DNA of 20,719 bases, from NCBI GenBank assembly GCA_018263365.1, contig JAANXI010000002.1, positions 1 to 20,719 on the forward strand. Reading direction: 5' to 3'. Origin of the DNA: Fidelibacterota bacterium. Lineage in GTDB: Bacteria > Fidelibacterota > JAANXI01. The notes under the pieces were generated by a model. That model searched no databases and was not told the origin of the DNA. It worked only from the letters and a program-made list of their open reading frames with translations. Both the position numbers and the translations under genes were made by a program. Below are positions 1 through 7,354 of the stretch, piece by piece; the stretch's first letter is position 1, and each line of letters begins with the position of its first letter.

Positions 1-1
1 A

Positions 2-379
2 TCTGATATCAACGGTAACACGAGCGGACATTCCAATGAAATAATGATCACCGGAACCGGGACAGATTCCGAGTATGATCTCCCATCGGAGTACGCACTG
101 CAGCAGAACTATCCGAACCCGTTTAACCCGACGACCACCGTGCGGTATAGCCTCCCGGAAGCGGGAACTGTGAATATCACGGTGTACAATCTGTTGGGAC
201 AGCCGGTGAAGACGCTGATTAACACCCAGCAGGAGCCGGGATACTACACCATCAGCTGGGATGGCGCCGACGCATTTGGTCAACAGGTATCCTCCGGGAT
301 GTACCTGTACAAAATTCAGGTGATGAATGGTACGGACACCCGCTACCAAACGGTCAGAAAGATGATGTTGATGCGGTAA
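2..379 (+). CDS. C-terminal end of a T9SS-secreted protein (Por sorting domain), 5' truncated by the window
   Basis: Only the last 125 residues are visible; the frame is open from base 2, so the gene starts upstream of the window. The visible part is almost entirely a type IX secretion C-terminal sorting domain. The linker motif NYPNPFNP (nt 107-130) is followed by strands of the pattern TTVRYSLPEAGTVNITVYN and then LLGQPVKTL, and the domain closes with SSGMYLYKIQV. In this family the domain directs a signal-peptide-bearing protein through the outer membrane, after which it is cleaved or anchored at the surface. The function of the missing N-terminal cargo cannot be told. An ATG at nt 44 is internal and unlikely to be the start, because the sorting domain never stands alone. 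A hairpin terminator follows 31 bases after the stop. Confidence 0.9.
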   Translation, partial: SDINGNTSGHSNEIMITGTGTDSEYDLPSEYALQQNYPNPFNPTTTVRYSLPEAGTVNITVYNLLGQPVKTLINTQQEPGYYTISWDGADAFGQQVSSGMYLYKIQVMNGTDTRYQTVRKMMLMR

Positions 380-410
380 ACTGGTTTATTTGACACTGCG
401 GAGATTCGAT

Positions 411-440
411 ACAGCCCCGGGTTCAACAAACCGGGGCTGT
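411..440 (+). terminator. Hairpin terminator after the T9SS-secreted protein gene
   Basis: A perfect 10-bp GC-rich stem (arms 411-420 and 431-440, acagccccgg / ccggggctgt) with a 10-nt loop lies 31 bases after the stop codon. The bases after it (gttgtattcg) are T-rich but not a clean T tract, so termination may be imperfect or the hairpin may be a 3'-end stabiliser. Confidence 0.6.
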
Positions 441-558
441 GTTGTATTCGAAAACAAAGTAAATTAGTATTGATTCTCATGCAGGCCCCCTCTATATTTT
501 TGCGAACGCAAGCCCAATATCAGTCTGGTTATTCGGCACATAAACACACGAGCATATT

Positions 559-1353
559 ATGAAATTTATCCGAACATCCCTGGTTCTCACTTTTCTTTCA
601 TTATTGTTTATTACCGGAGAGCCTGTACAGGCTCAGACGGAAGCCTATCCGCAACCGCCGTTTCTGGTGAATATCCCGACCGCAGGGAGCCTGGAGCGCG
701 GCAGCTATGCCGTGGAACTCCGCATGATGCCGGACGGCGGCGTCCTCTCCGGCGTGGGTATCGGTCTGACGCGGCAGTTTATGCTGGGTGTCTCCTATGG
801 CGGCACCCATATCATTGGTGAAGACACCGTTCAGTGGAATCCCCAGCCGGGCGTCCAGGTGAAATATCGTTTGTTTGATGAGACCATGAAGTTTCCCGCC
901 GTCGCTCTCGGATTTAATTCCCAGGGATATCATGGCTATATTACATCTCTGGATCGATACGAGCTAAAATCCTCCGGATTCTATGTCGCTCTGAGCAAAA
1001 ATTACCAGTTCCTCGGGAATCTGGGCGTCCACGCTGGTATGAATTATTCCCTGGAAGACGGCGATGGCGATAATGATCCCAACATCTTTGCGGGGATTGA
1101 CAAGGATATCAACCGGGAAATCTCAATCATGGTGGAGTATGAAGCCGCTTTTAATGATAATGAGGCGGGCACGGCAAGCATCGAGGAGTTAACACAGGGA
1201 CGCGGCTATCTGAATGCGGCGCTTCGCTGGACGTTCGCAGAGAAGTTTCACATCGAATTTGATGTGAATAACCTGCTGGAAAACAAGCAGAAAAATGGTC
1301 AAACTCCTTTGCCGAGCCGCGAGCTAAAAATCGTCTACATCGAATATTTTTAA
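559..1353 (+). CDS. Predicted outer-membrane beta-barrel protein, function unknown
   Basis: This is a 264-residue protein with a clear Sec signal peptide: basic start MKFIRTS, a hydrophobic core, and a likely cleavage after VQA near residue 25. The mature part has alternating hydrophobic and polar residues typical of short beta strands, for example GSYAVELRMMPDGG, FMLGVSYGG and GVQVKYRLFD, with many Gly, Tyr and Asp-rich turns such as EDGDGDNDPN. It ends in an aromatic residue (IEYF), as outer-membrane barrels commonly do for BAM recognition. The general look resembles YjbH-like or uncharacterised barrel proteins of FCB bacteria, but no specific substrate or activity can be assigned. The start was chosen because the signal peptide begins there; no strong Shine-Dalgarno sequence precedes it. 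It lies in its own unit between a terminator and a repeat-filled spacer. Confidence 0.8.
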   Translation: MKFIRTSLVLTFLSLLFITGEPVQAQTEAYPQPPFLVNIPTAGSLERGSYAVELRMMPDGGVLSGVGIGLTRQFMLGVSYGGTHIIGEDTVQWNPQPGVQVKYRLFDETMKFPAVALGFNSQGYHGYITSLDRYELKSSGFYVALSKNYQFLGNLGVHAGMNYSLEDGDGDNDPNIFAGIDKDINREISIMVEYEAAFNDNEAGTASIEELTQGRGYLNAALRWTFAEKFHIEFDVNNLLENKQKNGQTPLPSRELKIVYIEYF

Positions 1354-1360
1354 CTAATTT

Positions 1361-1393
1361 ACACCGCAAAGATCGCAGAGGACGCAAAGAAAA
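1361..1393. repeat. Interspersed GCAAAG-type degenerate repeat
   Basis: Just after the barrel gene the sequence reads accGCAAAGatcGCAGAGgacGCAAAGaaaa, a 9-base periodic motif. A related stretch with CACAAAG units lies at 20558-20595. The type is familiar as an intergenic dispersed element in many environmental bacterial genomes. No protein is encoded. Confidence 0.6.
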
Positions 1394-1440
1394 ACCGTCG
1401 AGAAATTGGTGATTTGAAAGGGAAAACTATATCACTGCTT

Positions 1441-1509
1441 TGTCACGTCTGACGTCTCACATTTCACGTAGTTGACCGGTGACTGTGGACTCTCGACCAA
1501 TGACCACCA
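1441..1509. repeat. Degenerate low-complexity repeat tract
   Basis: The tract has two parts: repeated TCACGTCTGACGTCTCACATTTCACG-like units (about 1443-1468), then loosely repeated GACC/GACT units (about 1473-1506). It looks like a decayed tandem array with short units of about 7-9 bases. It sits in the spacer before the TPR gene and has no coding potential that I trust. Confidence 0.4.
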
Positions 1510-1510
1510 T

Positions 1511-1533
1511 AACACTTTAATACTCAAACACTG
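1511..1533 (-). repeat. GTGTT-type repeat, inverted copy upstream of the TPR gene
   Basis: Read on the minus strand this is a 23-base GTGTT-rich unit beginning cagtgtttgagtatt. It matches the repeat just after the TPR gene (2317-2339) at 19 of 23 positions in inverted orientation, so the two copies bracket the gene. A third related copy follows the solute-binding protein gene at 20437-20480. Confidence 0.5.
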
Positions 1534-1557
1534 TTGTCTAAACTCACGAGGTTGCCC

Positions 1558-2313
1558 ATGAAAACTTATCGAATTATAATTCTCATCTCCGTCCTTTTGT
1601 TTGGAGCTACTGTTTTTGCCCAGGATGTTGACTCGCTCATCAGTAAAGCCGATACGCTTCACGAACAGGAGAAGTATGACAAGGTCTATGATGTCATGAA
1701 GCAGGCCGAAGCCAAAGCGCCGGAGGATTTCGAAGTGGTATGGCGGCTGGCCCGCGCCAATTTTGATATTTCGGACAACACTACGGATGAAGACGTAATC
1801 TCTGAGCACCTTTACGAAGGTTTTTCCTATGCCGAAAAGGCGTTGGAGATGAATCCGAACCGGGCAGAGTCGCACAAATGGTACGGCATCCTGATTGGAC
1901 GTGTTGGAGAGATCGAGGGAACCAAACAGAAGATCAAAAACTCCTACAAGGTCGCCGAGCACACCAAAAAAGCCATCGAACTGGACCCTGAGGATGCGGC
2001 AAATTATCACGTGATGGGCCGCTGGCACTTTACGCTGGCCGACCTCAGCTGGGTGGAACGGCAGGTGGCGAGCGTCATCTATGCCAAACCGCCGCAGGCC
2101 AGTTTCGAAGAAGCCAGAAACTATTTCCAGACAGCTATTGACAAGGACCCGGAAGACATTCGGAATTACGTCTGGCTTGGCAAAACCATGGAAGCCCTTG
2201 ATAATGAATCCGGTGCCAGAAAAGCGTACCAGGATGCACTTGATCAACCAGCCACATCCGACAGCGACCGCAAACTACAGAAAGAAGCCCGTGAGCTGCT
2301 AGACGATCTGTAA
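1558..2313 (+). CDS. Periplasmic TPR protein of the RMDN/FAM82 (regulator of microtubule dynamics-like) type
   Basis: This is a 251-residue protein. The ATG at 1558 was preferred over one at 1534 because it follows gagg at a normal distance and begins a clean signal peptide (MKTYRIIILISVLLFGATVFA, cleavage before Q22). The mature protein is made of helical TPR-like pairs: roughly residues 24-54 (LISKADTLHEQEKYDKVYDV), 60-95, 100-145 (AIELDP ending) and 180-215 (AIDKDP). The middle block, with KWYG near residue 110, AANYHVMGRWHF, and DLSWVERQVAS followed by AKPPQASFEEA, matches my memory of the conserved core of the eukaryotic mitochondrial RMDN proteins and their bacterial relatives. TPRs imply a scaffold or protein-binding role in the periplasm; no enzyme activity is suggested. 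It stands alone between repeat-rich spacers. Confidence 0.8.
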   Translation: MKTYRIIILISVLLFGATVFAQDVDSLISKADTLHEQEKYDKVYDVMKQAEAKAPEDFEVVWRLARANFDISDNTTDEDVISEHLYEGFSYAEKALEMNPNRAESHKWYGILIGRVGEIEGTKQKIKNSYKVAEHTKKAIELDPEDAANYHVMGRWHFTLADLSWVERQVASVIYAKPPQASFEEARNYFQTAIDKDPEDIRNYVWLGKTMEALDNESGARKAYQDALDQPATSDSDRKLQKEARELLDDL

Positions 2314-2316
2314 AAG

Positions 2317-2352
2317 CAGTGTTAGAGTGTTCAGGTGTTCAAGTGTTTGGGT
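2317..2352 (+). repeat. GTGTT-type tandem-like repeat after the TPR gene
   Basis: Four GTGTT units occur in succession with variable linkers (caGTGTTagaGTGTTcagGTGTTcaaGTGTT), beginning one base after the TPR stop codon. The first 23 bases pair imperfectly with the inverted copy at 1511-1533. Confidence 0.55.
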
Positions 2353-2520
2353 ATTCCGGTGATTATATTACCTGATCTTTTTCACTGTGAATTGAAACAG
2401 GTAAAAATATAAGGTATAGGGAGAAGGGAGAAAAGGTGGTGGTTAATGGGTTGTTTTTTACTTCACTGGTGGTAATTCATGCGTATTGTAAAATGGATTT
2501 TCCCAACCAAAACACACCGT

Positions 2521-2550
2521 TCCTCCTTTGAAGGGGGAAAGGGGAATGAC
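2521..2550. repeat. Short interspersed element of the CCTTTGAAGGGGGAAAGGGG type
   Basis: The sequence tcctcctttgaaggggg has a small CCTTTGAAGG palindrome and runs into aaaggggaatgac. This layout (CCCCTTTGAAGGGG followed by GGGATGAC) recurs as an intergenic repeat in many FCB genomes. Only this one copy is present in the window, so the call rests on recognition rather than on repetition seen here. Confidence 0.3.
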
Positions 2551-2566
2551 AAACCCCAATGAAATA

Positions 2567-2623
2567 AACCCCGCTTAAACCCGCTTCGCGGACTTTAAGC
2601 GGGGTTAGTTGGTACTTTTTTTT
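2567..2623 (+). terminator. Two-tier hairpin with downstream T tract, convergent terminator
   Basis: A perfect 13-bp stem (aaccccgcttaaa at 2567-2579 with tttaagcggggtt at 2594-2606) carries an inner 4-bp CCGC/GCGG stem with a TTC loop at 2581-2591. Eight Ts follow at 2616-2623, nine bases beyond the stem. It lies between the convergent TPR and DUF423 genes. On the minus strand the stem is followed only by tatttcatt, so it should act mainly on plus-strand transcripts. It may also be a copy of a dispersed palindromic repeat. Confidence 0.55.
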
Positions 2624-2625
2624 AG

Positions 2626-3006
2626 TCATCTATTCCGCTTAGTGCTAAACGCCAATGCAATCCACCCAACGATAAACCCCACTCCGCCGATTGGCGTGAT
2701 GGCGCCGAGCCAGTCCATTCCGGTGATGGCCAATAGGTACAAGCTTCCCGAAAAAATTACGATCCCGGTCAGGAACGCCCAGCCACTGATGACTGCCGCG
2801 CGATTGTGCCAGCGGGCGTACGTCCACGCGGAGGCGATCATCGCCAGGGAATGATAGAAATGGTATTGTGAGGCGGTAGAGAAGGTTTGTGACATTTCTT
2901 CCGTGAACACTGAACTGAGGGCATGTGCTCCAAATGCCCCGAGAACCACAGCCAAGGCTCCGGATATTGCCGCAATAGAAACAAACATTTTATGTTTTCT
3001 CGCCAT
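2626..3006 (-). CDS. DUF423 family small integral membrane protein
   Basis: This is a 126-residue membrane protein with four predicted transmembrane segments: about residues 8-27 (FVSIAAISGALAVVLGAFGA), 48-64, 72-93 (AVISGWAFLTGIVIFSGSLY) and 97-120 (TGMDWLGAITPIGGVGFIVGW). The GAFGAHAL motif near the first helix, QYHFYHSLAM in the second block, and the closing G(I)TPIGG region are the hallmarks of DUF423 (E. coli YgdD-like), which has about 120-130 residues and no established biochemical role. The start at 3006 is preceded on the minus strand by aggga at ribosome-binding distance. It is transcribed divergently from uvrA, so the two may share the 213-bp promoter region at 3007-3219. Confidence 0.9.
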   Translation of the reverse strand: MARKHKMFVSIAAISGALAVVLGAFGAHALSSVFTEEMSQTFSTASQYHFYHSLAMIASAWTYARWHNRAAVISGWAFLTGIVIFSGSLYLLAITGMDWLGAITPIGGVGFIVGWIALAFSTKRNR

Positions 3007-3219
3007 AGATTTCCCTGATTACTGTTTGCAATTAACTTCCGAAAAAAATAAGAAAATCTGGGAGTGTAACGAACTAAATTCCCGAATTTCTTCTGTGTAA
3101 GCCGATACTTCCCAAACGTAAAAATAGTACAAAGATCGTAAATAGCGCTTTTGAATAGACAAAAATTAGCGTATTTTTCCAGATCGGCAGCAAAATTGTG
3201 AATATTACTGGAGAGATAG

Positions 3220-6060
3220 ATGTCCAGACGCGATAAAATAATTATCAAGGGCGCGCGTGAGCATAACCTGAAAAACATAGACGTCGAACTTCCGCGGAAT
3301 AAATATATCGTTATCACCGGATTGTCCGGCTCCGGGAAATCCTCCCTGGCGTTCGATACCATTTACGCAGAAGGTCAGCGGCGGTACGTGGAATCCCTGT
3401 CGGCGTACGCCCGCCAATTTCTCGGGATGATGGAAAAGCCGGACGTCGATTACATCGAAGGACTCTCTCCCGCAATCTCAATCGAACAGAAATCCGCCTC
3501 GAAGAATCCCCGCTCCACGGTCGGAACTGTGACCGAAATTTACGATTACCTGCGATTATTGTACGCGCGGGTCGGCAAACCGTACTGCTATAACTGTGGG
3601 AAGCCGATCCAAAAGCAGACCGTCCAGCAGATTGTGGATAGTGTGCTCGGTTTTCCGGAGGGTGCAAAAATCCAGGTGCTGGCGCCGGTCGTCCGCGGAC
3701 GCAAGGGCGAGTACAAGGAAGTTTTCAAAGAGATTAAACGCGAAGGGTTTCTGCGCGTCCGGGTCGATGGCGAAATCAAAGAGATCGACGAAGACTTCGA
3801 ACTCGATAAGAACAAGAAGCACGAGATCGAGGTCGTAGTGGATCGGCTGGTGGTGAAGGATTCCATCAAAGATCGCCTGACCGATTCACTGGAGACGGCT
3901 CTGAACATTGGCTCCGGACTGGTTTTCATCGATCATGTGGATGAGCAGGTCCACGTATTCAGCGAGCATTTCAGTTGCCCGGACTGCGAGATTAGCTACG
4001 AAGAACTCTCGCCACGGATGTTCTCCTTCAACAGTCCGTACGGCGCGTGCGACGTCTGCGACGGACTCGGCACACAGATGGAGATCGATCCGGAATTAGT
4101 GGTACCGGACAAATCGCTGAGCCTGAACAAGACGGCCGTGAAACCCATTGGCGTTCAGCCGCGTGGCAACTGGTATTCGCGTATCCTGAAGAGCCTTTCC
4201 CGCGAATATGATTTCAACTTCACCACGCCGTGGAAAAAGATGTCCAAAGAGGCCAGAGATGTTATCCTCTATGGCACGCAGGGTGAACGGATTACCGTGG
4301 AATACTCGTCTGATAAAGCCAAAGGCGAATGGAACCGGGAGTTCGAGGGGGTGATTCCTAACTTGCAGCGACGTTACAAGGAAACTTCCTCCGGTGGCGT
4401 GCGCAATTGGATCGAGACTTACATGCGGACTCTCCCCTGTCCGGAATGTAACGGCGGGCGAATCCGCAACGAAGCCGCGGCAGTCAAAATTAACGATATC
4501 AATTTGCCGGAACTGACCGCCCGTTCCATCAAGGAAATCGCCGATTTCTTCGATGTAGAAAATGGAAAGTTAGGGTTGACAGAAACCCAGATGGAGATCG
4601 CCCGGCAGATCATCAAGGAGATCCGGGAGCGGCTGCGGTTTCTCATCAACGTCGGACTGGATTACCTGACGCTTGACCGTGGTGCACGGACGCTCTCCGG
4701 CGGGGAGGCCCAGCGTATCCGTCTGGCGACCCAGATCGGATCGCAACTCGTCGGTGTATTGTACATTCTCGATGAGCCGACAATCGGACTCCATCAGCGG
4801 GACAATCAGCGGTTGATTAATACGCTGACACATCTGAGGGACATCGGTAACACGGTGATCGTCGTCGAACACGACCCGGAGACCATCGAATCCGCTGATA
4901 TCGTGGTCGATTTGGGTAAAGGCGCCGGCGAGCACGGCGGGAATGTGGTGGCGTTCGGCACGCCGGAGGAGGTGAAGGCATCAAGCGAGTCCATTACCGG
5001 CCAATACTTATCTGGCCAACGGAGCATACCGCTCCCGGGGGAACGCCGGAACGGCACGAAAAAGGAAATCCGGCTCAATGGTGCACGCGGCAATAACCTC
5101 AAAGAGATCGACGTTTCCTTTCCGCTGGGGAAATTCATTTGTGTGACCGGTGTCTCGGGCTCAGGTAAAAGCTCGTTGGTGAACGAAACGCTCTATCCGG
5201 CGCTGGCGAAGCACTTTTACGACAGCACTAAGCAGCAGCCGTTGCCGCACAGCAGCATCACCGGGCTTGAGCATGTGGATAAGGTCATCGATATTGATCA
5301 GTCGCCCATCGGGCGAACGCCGCGGTCCAACCCGGCGACCTACAGTGGCGCATTTACACCGATCCGCGATCTATACAGCGATTTGCCGGAATCGAAGATC
5401 CGGGGGTATCAGCCGGGACGATTCAGTTTTAACGTGAAAGGCGGTCGCTGCGAGGAATGCACTGGCGACGGCGTGAAAAAGATTGAGATGCACTTTCTTC
5501 CGGACGTCCACGTGACCTGCGAGGCCTGCGACGGCAAGCGATACAATCGCGAGACGCTGGAAATCAAGTACAAGGGCAAGAACATCAGCCAAGTGCTGGA
5601 TATGACGGTCACCGAGGCGCTGGAGTTTTTTCAGAAGGTCCCGAAGATCAAGCGGAAGCTGAAAACGCTCAAAGACGTGGGGCTCGGCTACATCACCTTG
5701 GGACAGCAGTCGACAACGCTCTCCGGCGGCGAGGCGCAGCGAGTGAAACTGGCCACCGAACTGAGCAAAATCGGCACTGGCAACACGATGTACATCCTGG
5801 ATGAACCGACCACCGGCCTGCACTTCGCCGATATCCAGATGCTGCTGAAGGTGTTGAATCGTCTGGTGGATCGCGGTAATACCGTGATCGTGATTGAGCA
5901 TAACCTGGATGTCATCAAAACCGCGGATTATATCATCGATTTGGGACCGGAAGGCGGCGAATACGGTGGTACAATGGTCGCCACAGGTACGCCGGAAGAG
6001 GTGGCGAAGCATGAGAAATCTTACACCGGGAAATTTTTGTCAGAGATCCTGGAAAAATAA
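3220..6060 (+). CDS. uvrA: Excinuclease ABC subunit A (UvrA)
   Basis: UvrA is the damage-recognition ATPase of nucleotide excision repair; it dimerises and loads UvrB at lesions in the cytoplasm. The length of 946 residues is normal for the family (about 940). Visible features in order are: Walker A GLSGSGKS at residues 34-41; the YCYNCGKPI segment near 122; a first zinc module CPDC...CDVC around 250-285; the first ABC signature LSGGEAQR near 492 with Walker B YILDEPTIGLH; the second Walker A GVSGSGKSS near 645; a second zinc module CEEC...CEAC around 747-770; and the second signature LSGGEAQR at 834 with YILDEPTTGLH. Both ABC cassettes look complete. The start follows ggag eight bases upstream. 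It appears monocistronic, with a 265-bp gap before ruvB. Confidence 0.98.
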   Translation: MSRRDKIIIKGAREHNLKNIDVELPRNKYIVITGLSGSGKSSLAFDTIYAEGQRRYVESLSAYARQFLGMMEKPDVDYIEGLSPAISIEQKSASKNPRSTVGTVTEIYDYLRLLYARVGKPYCYNCGKPIQKQTVQQIVDSVLGFPEGAKIQVLAPVVRGRKGEYKEVFKEIKREGFLRVRVDGEIKEIDEDFELDKNKKHEIEVVVDRLVVKDSIKDRLTDSLETALNIGSGLVFIDHVDEQVHVFSEHFSCPDCEISYEELSPRMFSFNSPYGACDVCDGLGTQMEIDPELVVPDKSLSLNKTAVKPIGVQPRGNWYSRILKSLSREYDFNFTTPWKKMSKEARDVILYGTQGERITVEYSSDKAKGEWNREFEGVIPNLQRRYKETSSGGVRNWIETYMRTLPCPECNGGRIRNEAAAVKINDINLPELTARSIKEIADFFDVENGKLGLTETQMEIARQIIKEIRERLRFLINVGLDYLTLDRGARTLSGGEAQRIRLATQIGSQLVGVLYILDEPTIGLHQRDNQRLINTLTHLRDIGNTVIVVEHDPETIESADIVVDLGKGAGEHGGNVVAFGTPEEVKASSESITGQYLSGQRSIPLPGERRNGTKKEIRLNGARGNNLKEIDVSFPLGKFICVTGVSGSGKSSLVNETLYPALAKHFYDSTKQQPLPHSSITGLEHVDKVIDIDQSPIGRTPRSNPATYSGAFTPIRDLYSDLPESKIRGYQPGRFSFNVKGGRCEECTGDGVKKIEMHFLPDVHVTCEACDGKRYNRETLEIKYKGKNISQVLDMTVTEALEFFQKVPKIKRKLKTLKDVGLGYITLGQQSTTLSGGEAQRVKLATELSKIGTGNTMYILDEPTTGLHFADIQMLLKVLNRLVDRGNTVIVIEHNLDVIKTADYIIDLGPEGGEYGGTMVATGTPEEVAKHEKSYTGKFLSEILEK

Positions 6061-6325
6061 TTAACAATGGAGGTTTCCTGGCTGGGATATTTAAGCCAAA
6101 CTCGCAAAAATTCTTGTTTTGCGGGCAAGCTGTAATTAGATTGAGTGCACCATTCAGGAGTATTTCCTTTGATCGCGGGAGCAGGCATCGACAGCATTCA
6201 AGAATATCAGCGAAGGGGAAAATTTTTTTGTGATTAGGCTGACAGATTCAACTTTTTATAAATTGTTGTCTGTCGCACCACGGATGTAATTGAACAGGAA
6301 ACAATGAGGTACTGTACATAGACGT

Positions 6326-7354
6326 ATGCGTTCTGAAGCCACACAGCCGGAAAGGCTGGAAGACGAACAGGCGTTTGATGCTTCCCTTCGGCCCACATCG
6401 TTCGATGAGTTTGTCGGACAGAAAAAAGTCGTCGAAAACCTGAAGGTTTTTATCCAGGCGGCCGCCGAGCGGAAGGAGGCGCTGGATCATCTGCTGTTAT
6501 TTGGTCCGCCGGGATTGGGCAAAACCACGTTGGCGCACATCGTGGCGCACCAACTTGAGGTACAGATTAAGGTGTCCTCTGGACCGGTCTTGGAGCGACC
6601 GGGCGATCTGGCTGGTCTTCTTACCAAACTTGGTCCCAGAGATGTCCTGTTCATCGACGAAATACATCGGTTGAACAATGTGGTTGAAGAATATCTGTAC
6701 TCCGCTATGGAGGATTACACCATTGATATCCTTATTGACAAGGGACCCAATGCCCGGAGCGTGCAGTTATCTCTGGAACCGTTCACGCTGATCGGCGCAA
6801 CGACGAGGGCGGGCCTGCTCACATCCCCGATGCGGGATCGGTTTGGCGTGGTCTCCCGTATGGATTACTATTCGGCGGAGGAACTCTTCAAAATTGTCAA
6901 ACGTTCTGCGAAAATTTTAGATGTCGGCATCGAAGAAGATGGCGCCATGGAAATTGCCCGGCGATCCCGCGGCACACCGCGTGTTAGCAACCGATTACTA
7001 CGACGGATTCGCGATTTTGCGCAGGTGAAAGCGGATAATGTCATCACCAAACCGGTGGCCAGAGAATCTCTGGAACAGCTGGAGGTGGATGAATTCGGAC
7101 TGGATGAAATGGACAAGCGGATTCTGGAAGTGCTTGTCTCGAAATTCGATGGCGGTCCGGTCGGGTTGAACAGCCTGTCAGTAGCGGTAGGCGAAGAAAG
7201 CGATACCATCGAAGAAGTGTACGAGCCGTTCCTGATTAAGGAAGGGTTTATTCAGCGTACGCCCCGGGGCCGGAAGGCGACCTCGCTGACGTACGAACAC
7301 TTTAATCACTCACCGAACAATAACAGTTCGACACAAGAAAGTATGTTTTCATGA
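6326..7354 (+). CDS. ruvB: Holliday junction branch-migration helicase RuvB
   Basis: RuvB is the AAA+ motor that, with RuvA, drives branch migration of Holliday junctions during recombination and fork repair. At 342 residues it is full length. It shows Walker A GPPGLGKT (60-67), Walker B LFIDEIH (108-114), sensor 1 TLIGATTRAG (154-162) and the arginine-finger region SPMRDRFG (167-174), then the C-terminal winged-helix domain (EVLVSKFDGGPVGLNSLS). The N-terminal RPTSFDEFVGQ is the usual RuvB entry motif. An in-frame TGA at 6305-6307 and no other ATG before 6326 fix the start. The ribosome-binding site is weak and distant (gaggt about 15 bases upstream). Its stop overlaps the queA start by ATGA, a combination seen in many bacteria. 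ruvA and ruvC are not in the window. Confidence 0.98.
   Translation: MRSEATQPERLEDEQAFDASLRPTSFDEFVGQKKVVENLKVFIQAAAERKEALDHLLLFGPPGLGKTTLAHIVAHQLEVQIKVSSGPVLERPGDLAGLLTKLGPRDVLFIDEIHRLNNVVEEYLYSAMEDYTIDILIDKGPNARSVQLSLEPFTLIGATTRAGLLTSPMRDRFGVVSRMDYYSAEELFKIVKRSAKILDVGIEEDGAMEIARRSRGTPRVSNRLLRRIRDFAQVKADNVITKPVARESLEQLEVDEFGLDEMDKRILEVLVSKFDGGPVGLNSLSVAVGEESDTIEEVYEPFLIKEGFIQRTPRGRKATSLTYEHFNHSPNNNSSTQESMFS

Larger units (their letters stand above)
2314..2625. other. Non-coding spacer between TPR gene and DUF423 gene, repeat mosaic
   Basis: This 312-bp spacer lies between convergent genes. In order it holds a GTGTT-type repeat directly after the TPR stop (2317-2352), a purine-rich stretch (about 2418-2440, gggagaagggagaaaagg), a CCTTTGAAGGGGGAAAGGGG-type element (2521-2550) and a long two-tier hairpin with a T tract (2567-2623). 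I see no gene in it. Confidence 0.7.

Noticed and set aside
1432..2247. Minus-strand open frame of 271 codons opposite the TPR gene
   Set aside because: It is antisense to a protein with a signal peptide and clear TPR features; it exists because of codon bias in the sense strand.
2838..3362. Minus-strand open frame of 174 codons overlapping the DUF423 gene and the uvrA start
   Set aside because: It covers the divergent promoter region and two well-supported genes, and its translation has no family character.
5371..6012. Minus-strand open frame of 213 codons inside uvrA
   Set aside because: It is a shadow of the highly conserved second ABC cassette of UvrA.
6103..6123. Hairpin cgcaaaa/ttttgcg after uvrA as a terminator
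   Set aside because: The stem is short and AT-rich and is followed by ggcaagctg rather than a T tract; support is too weak to list.
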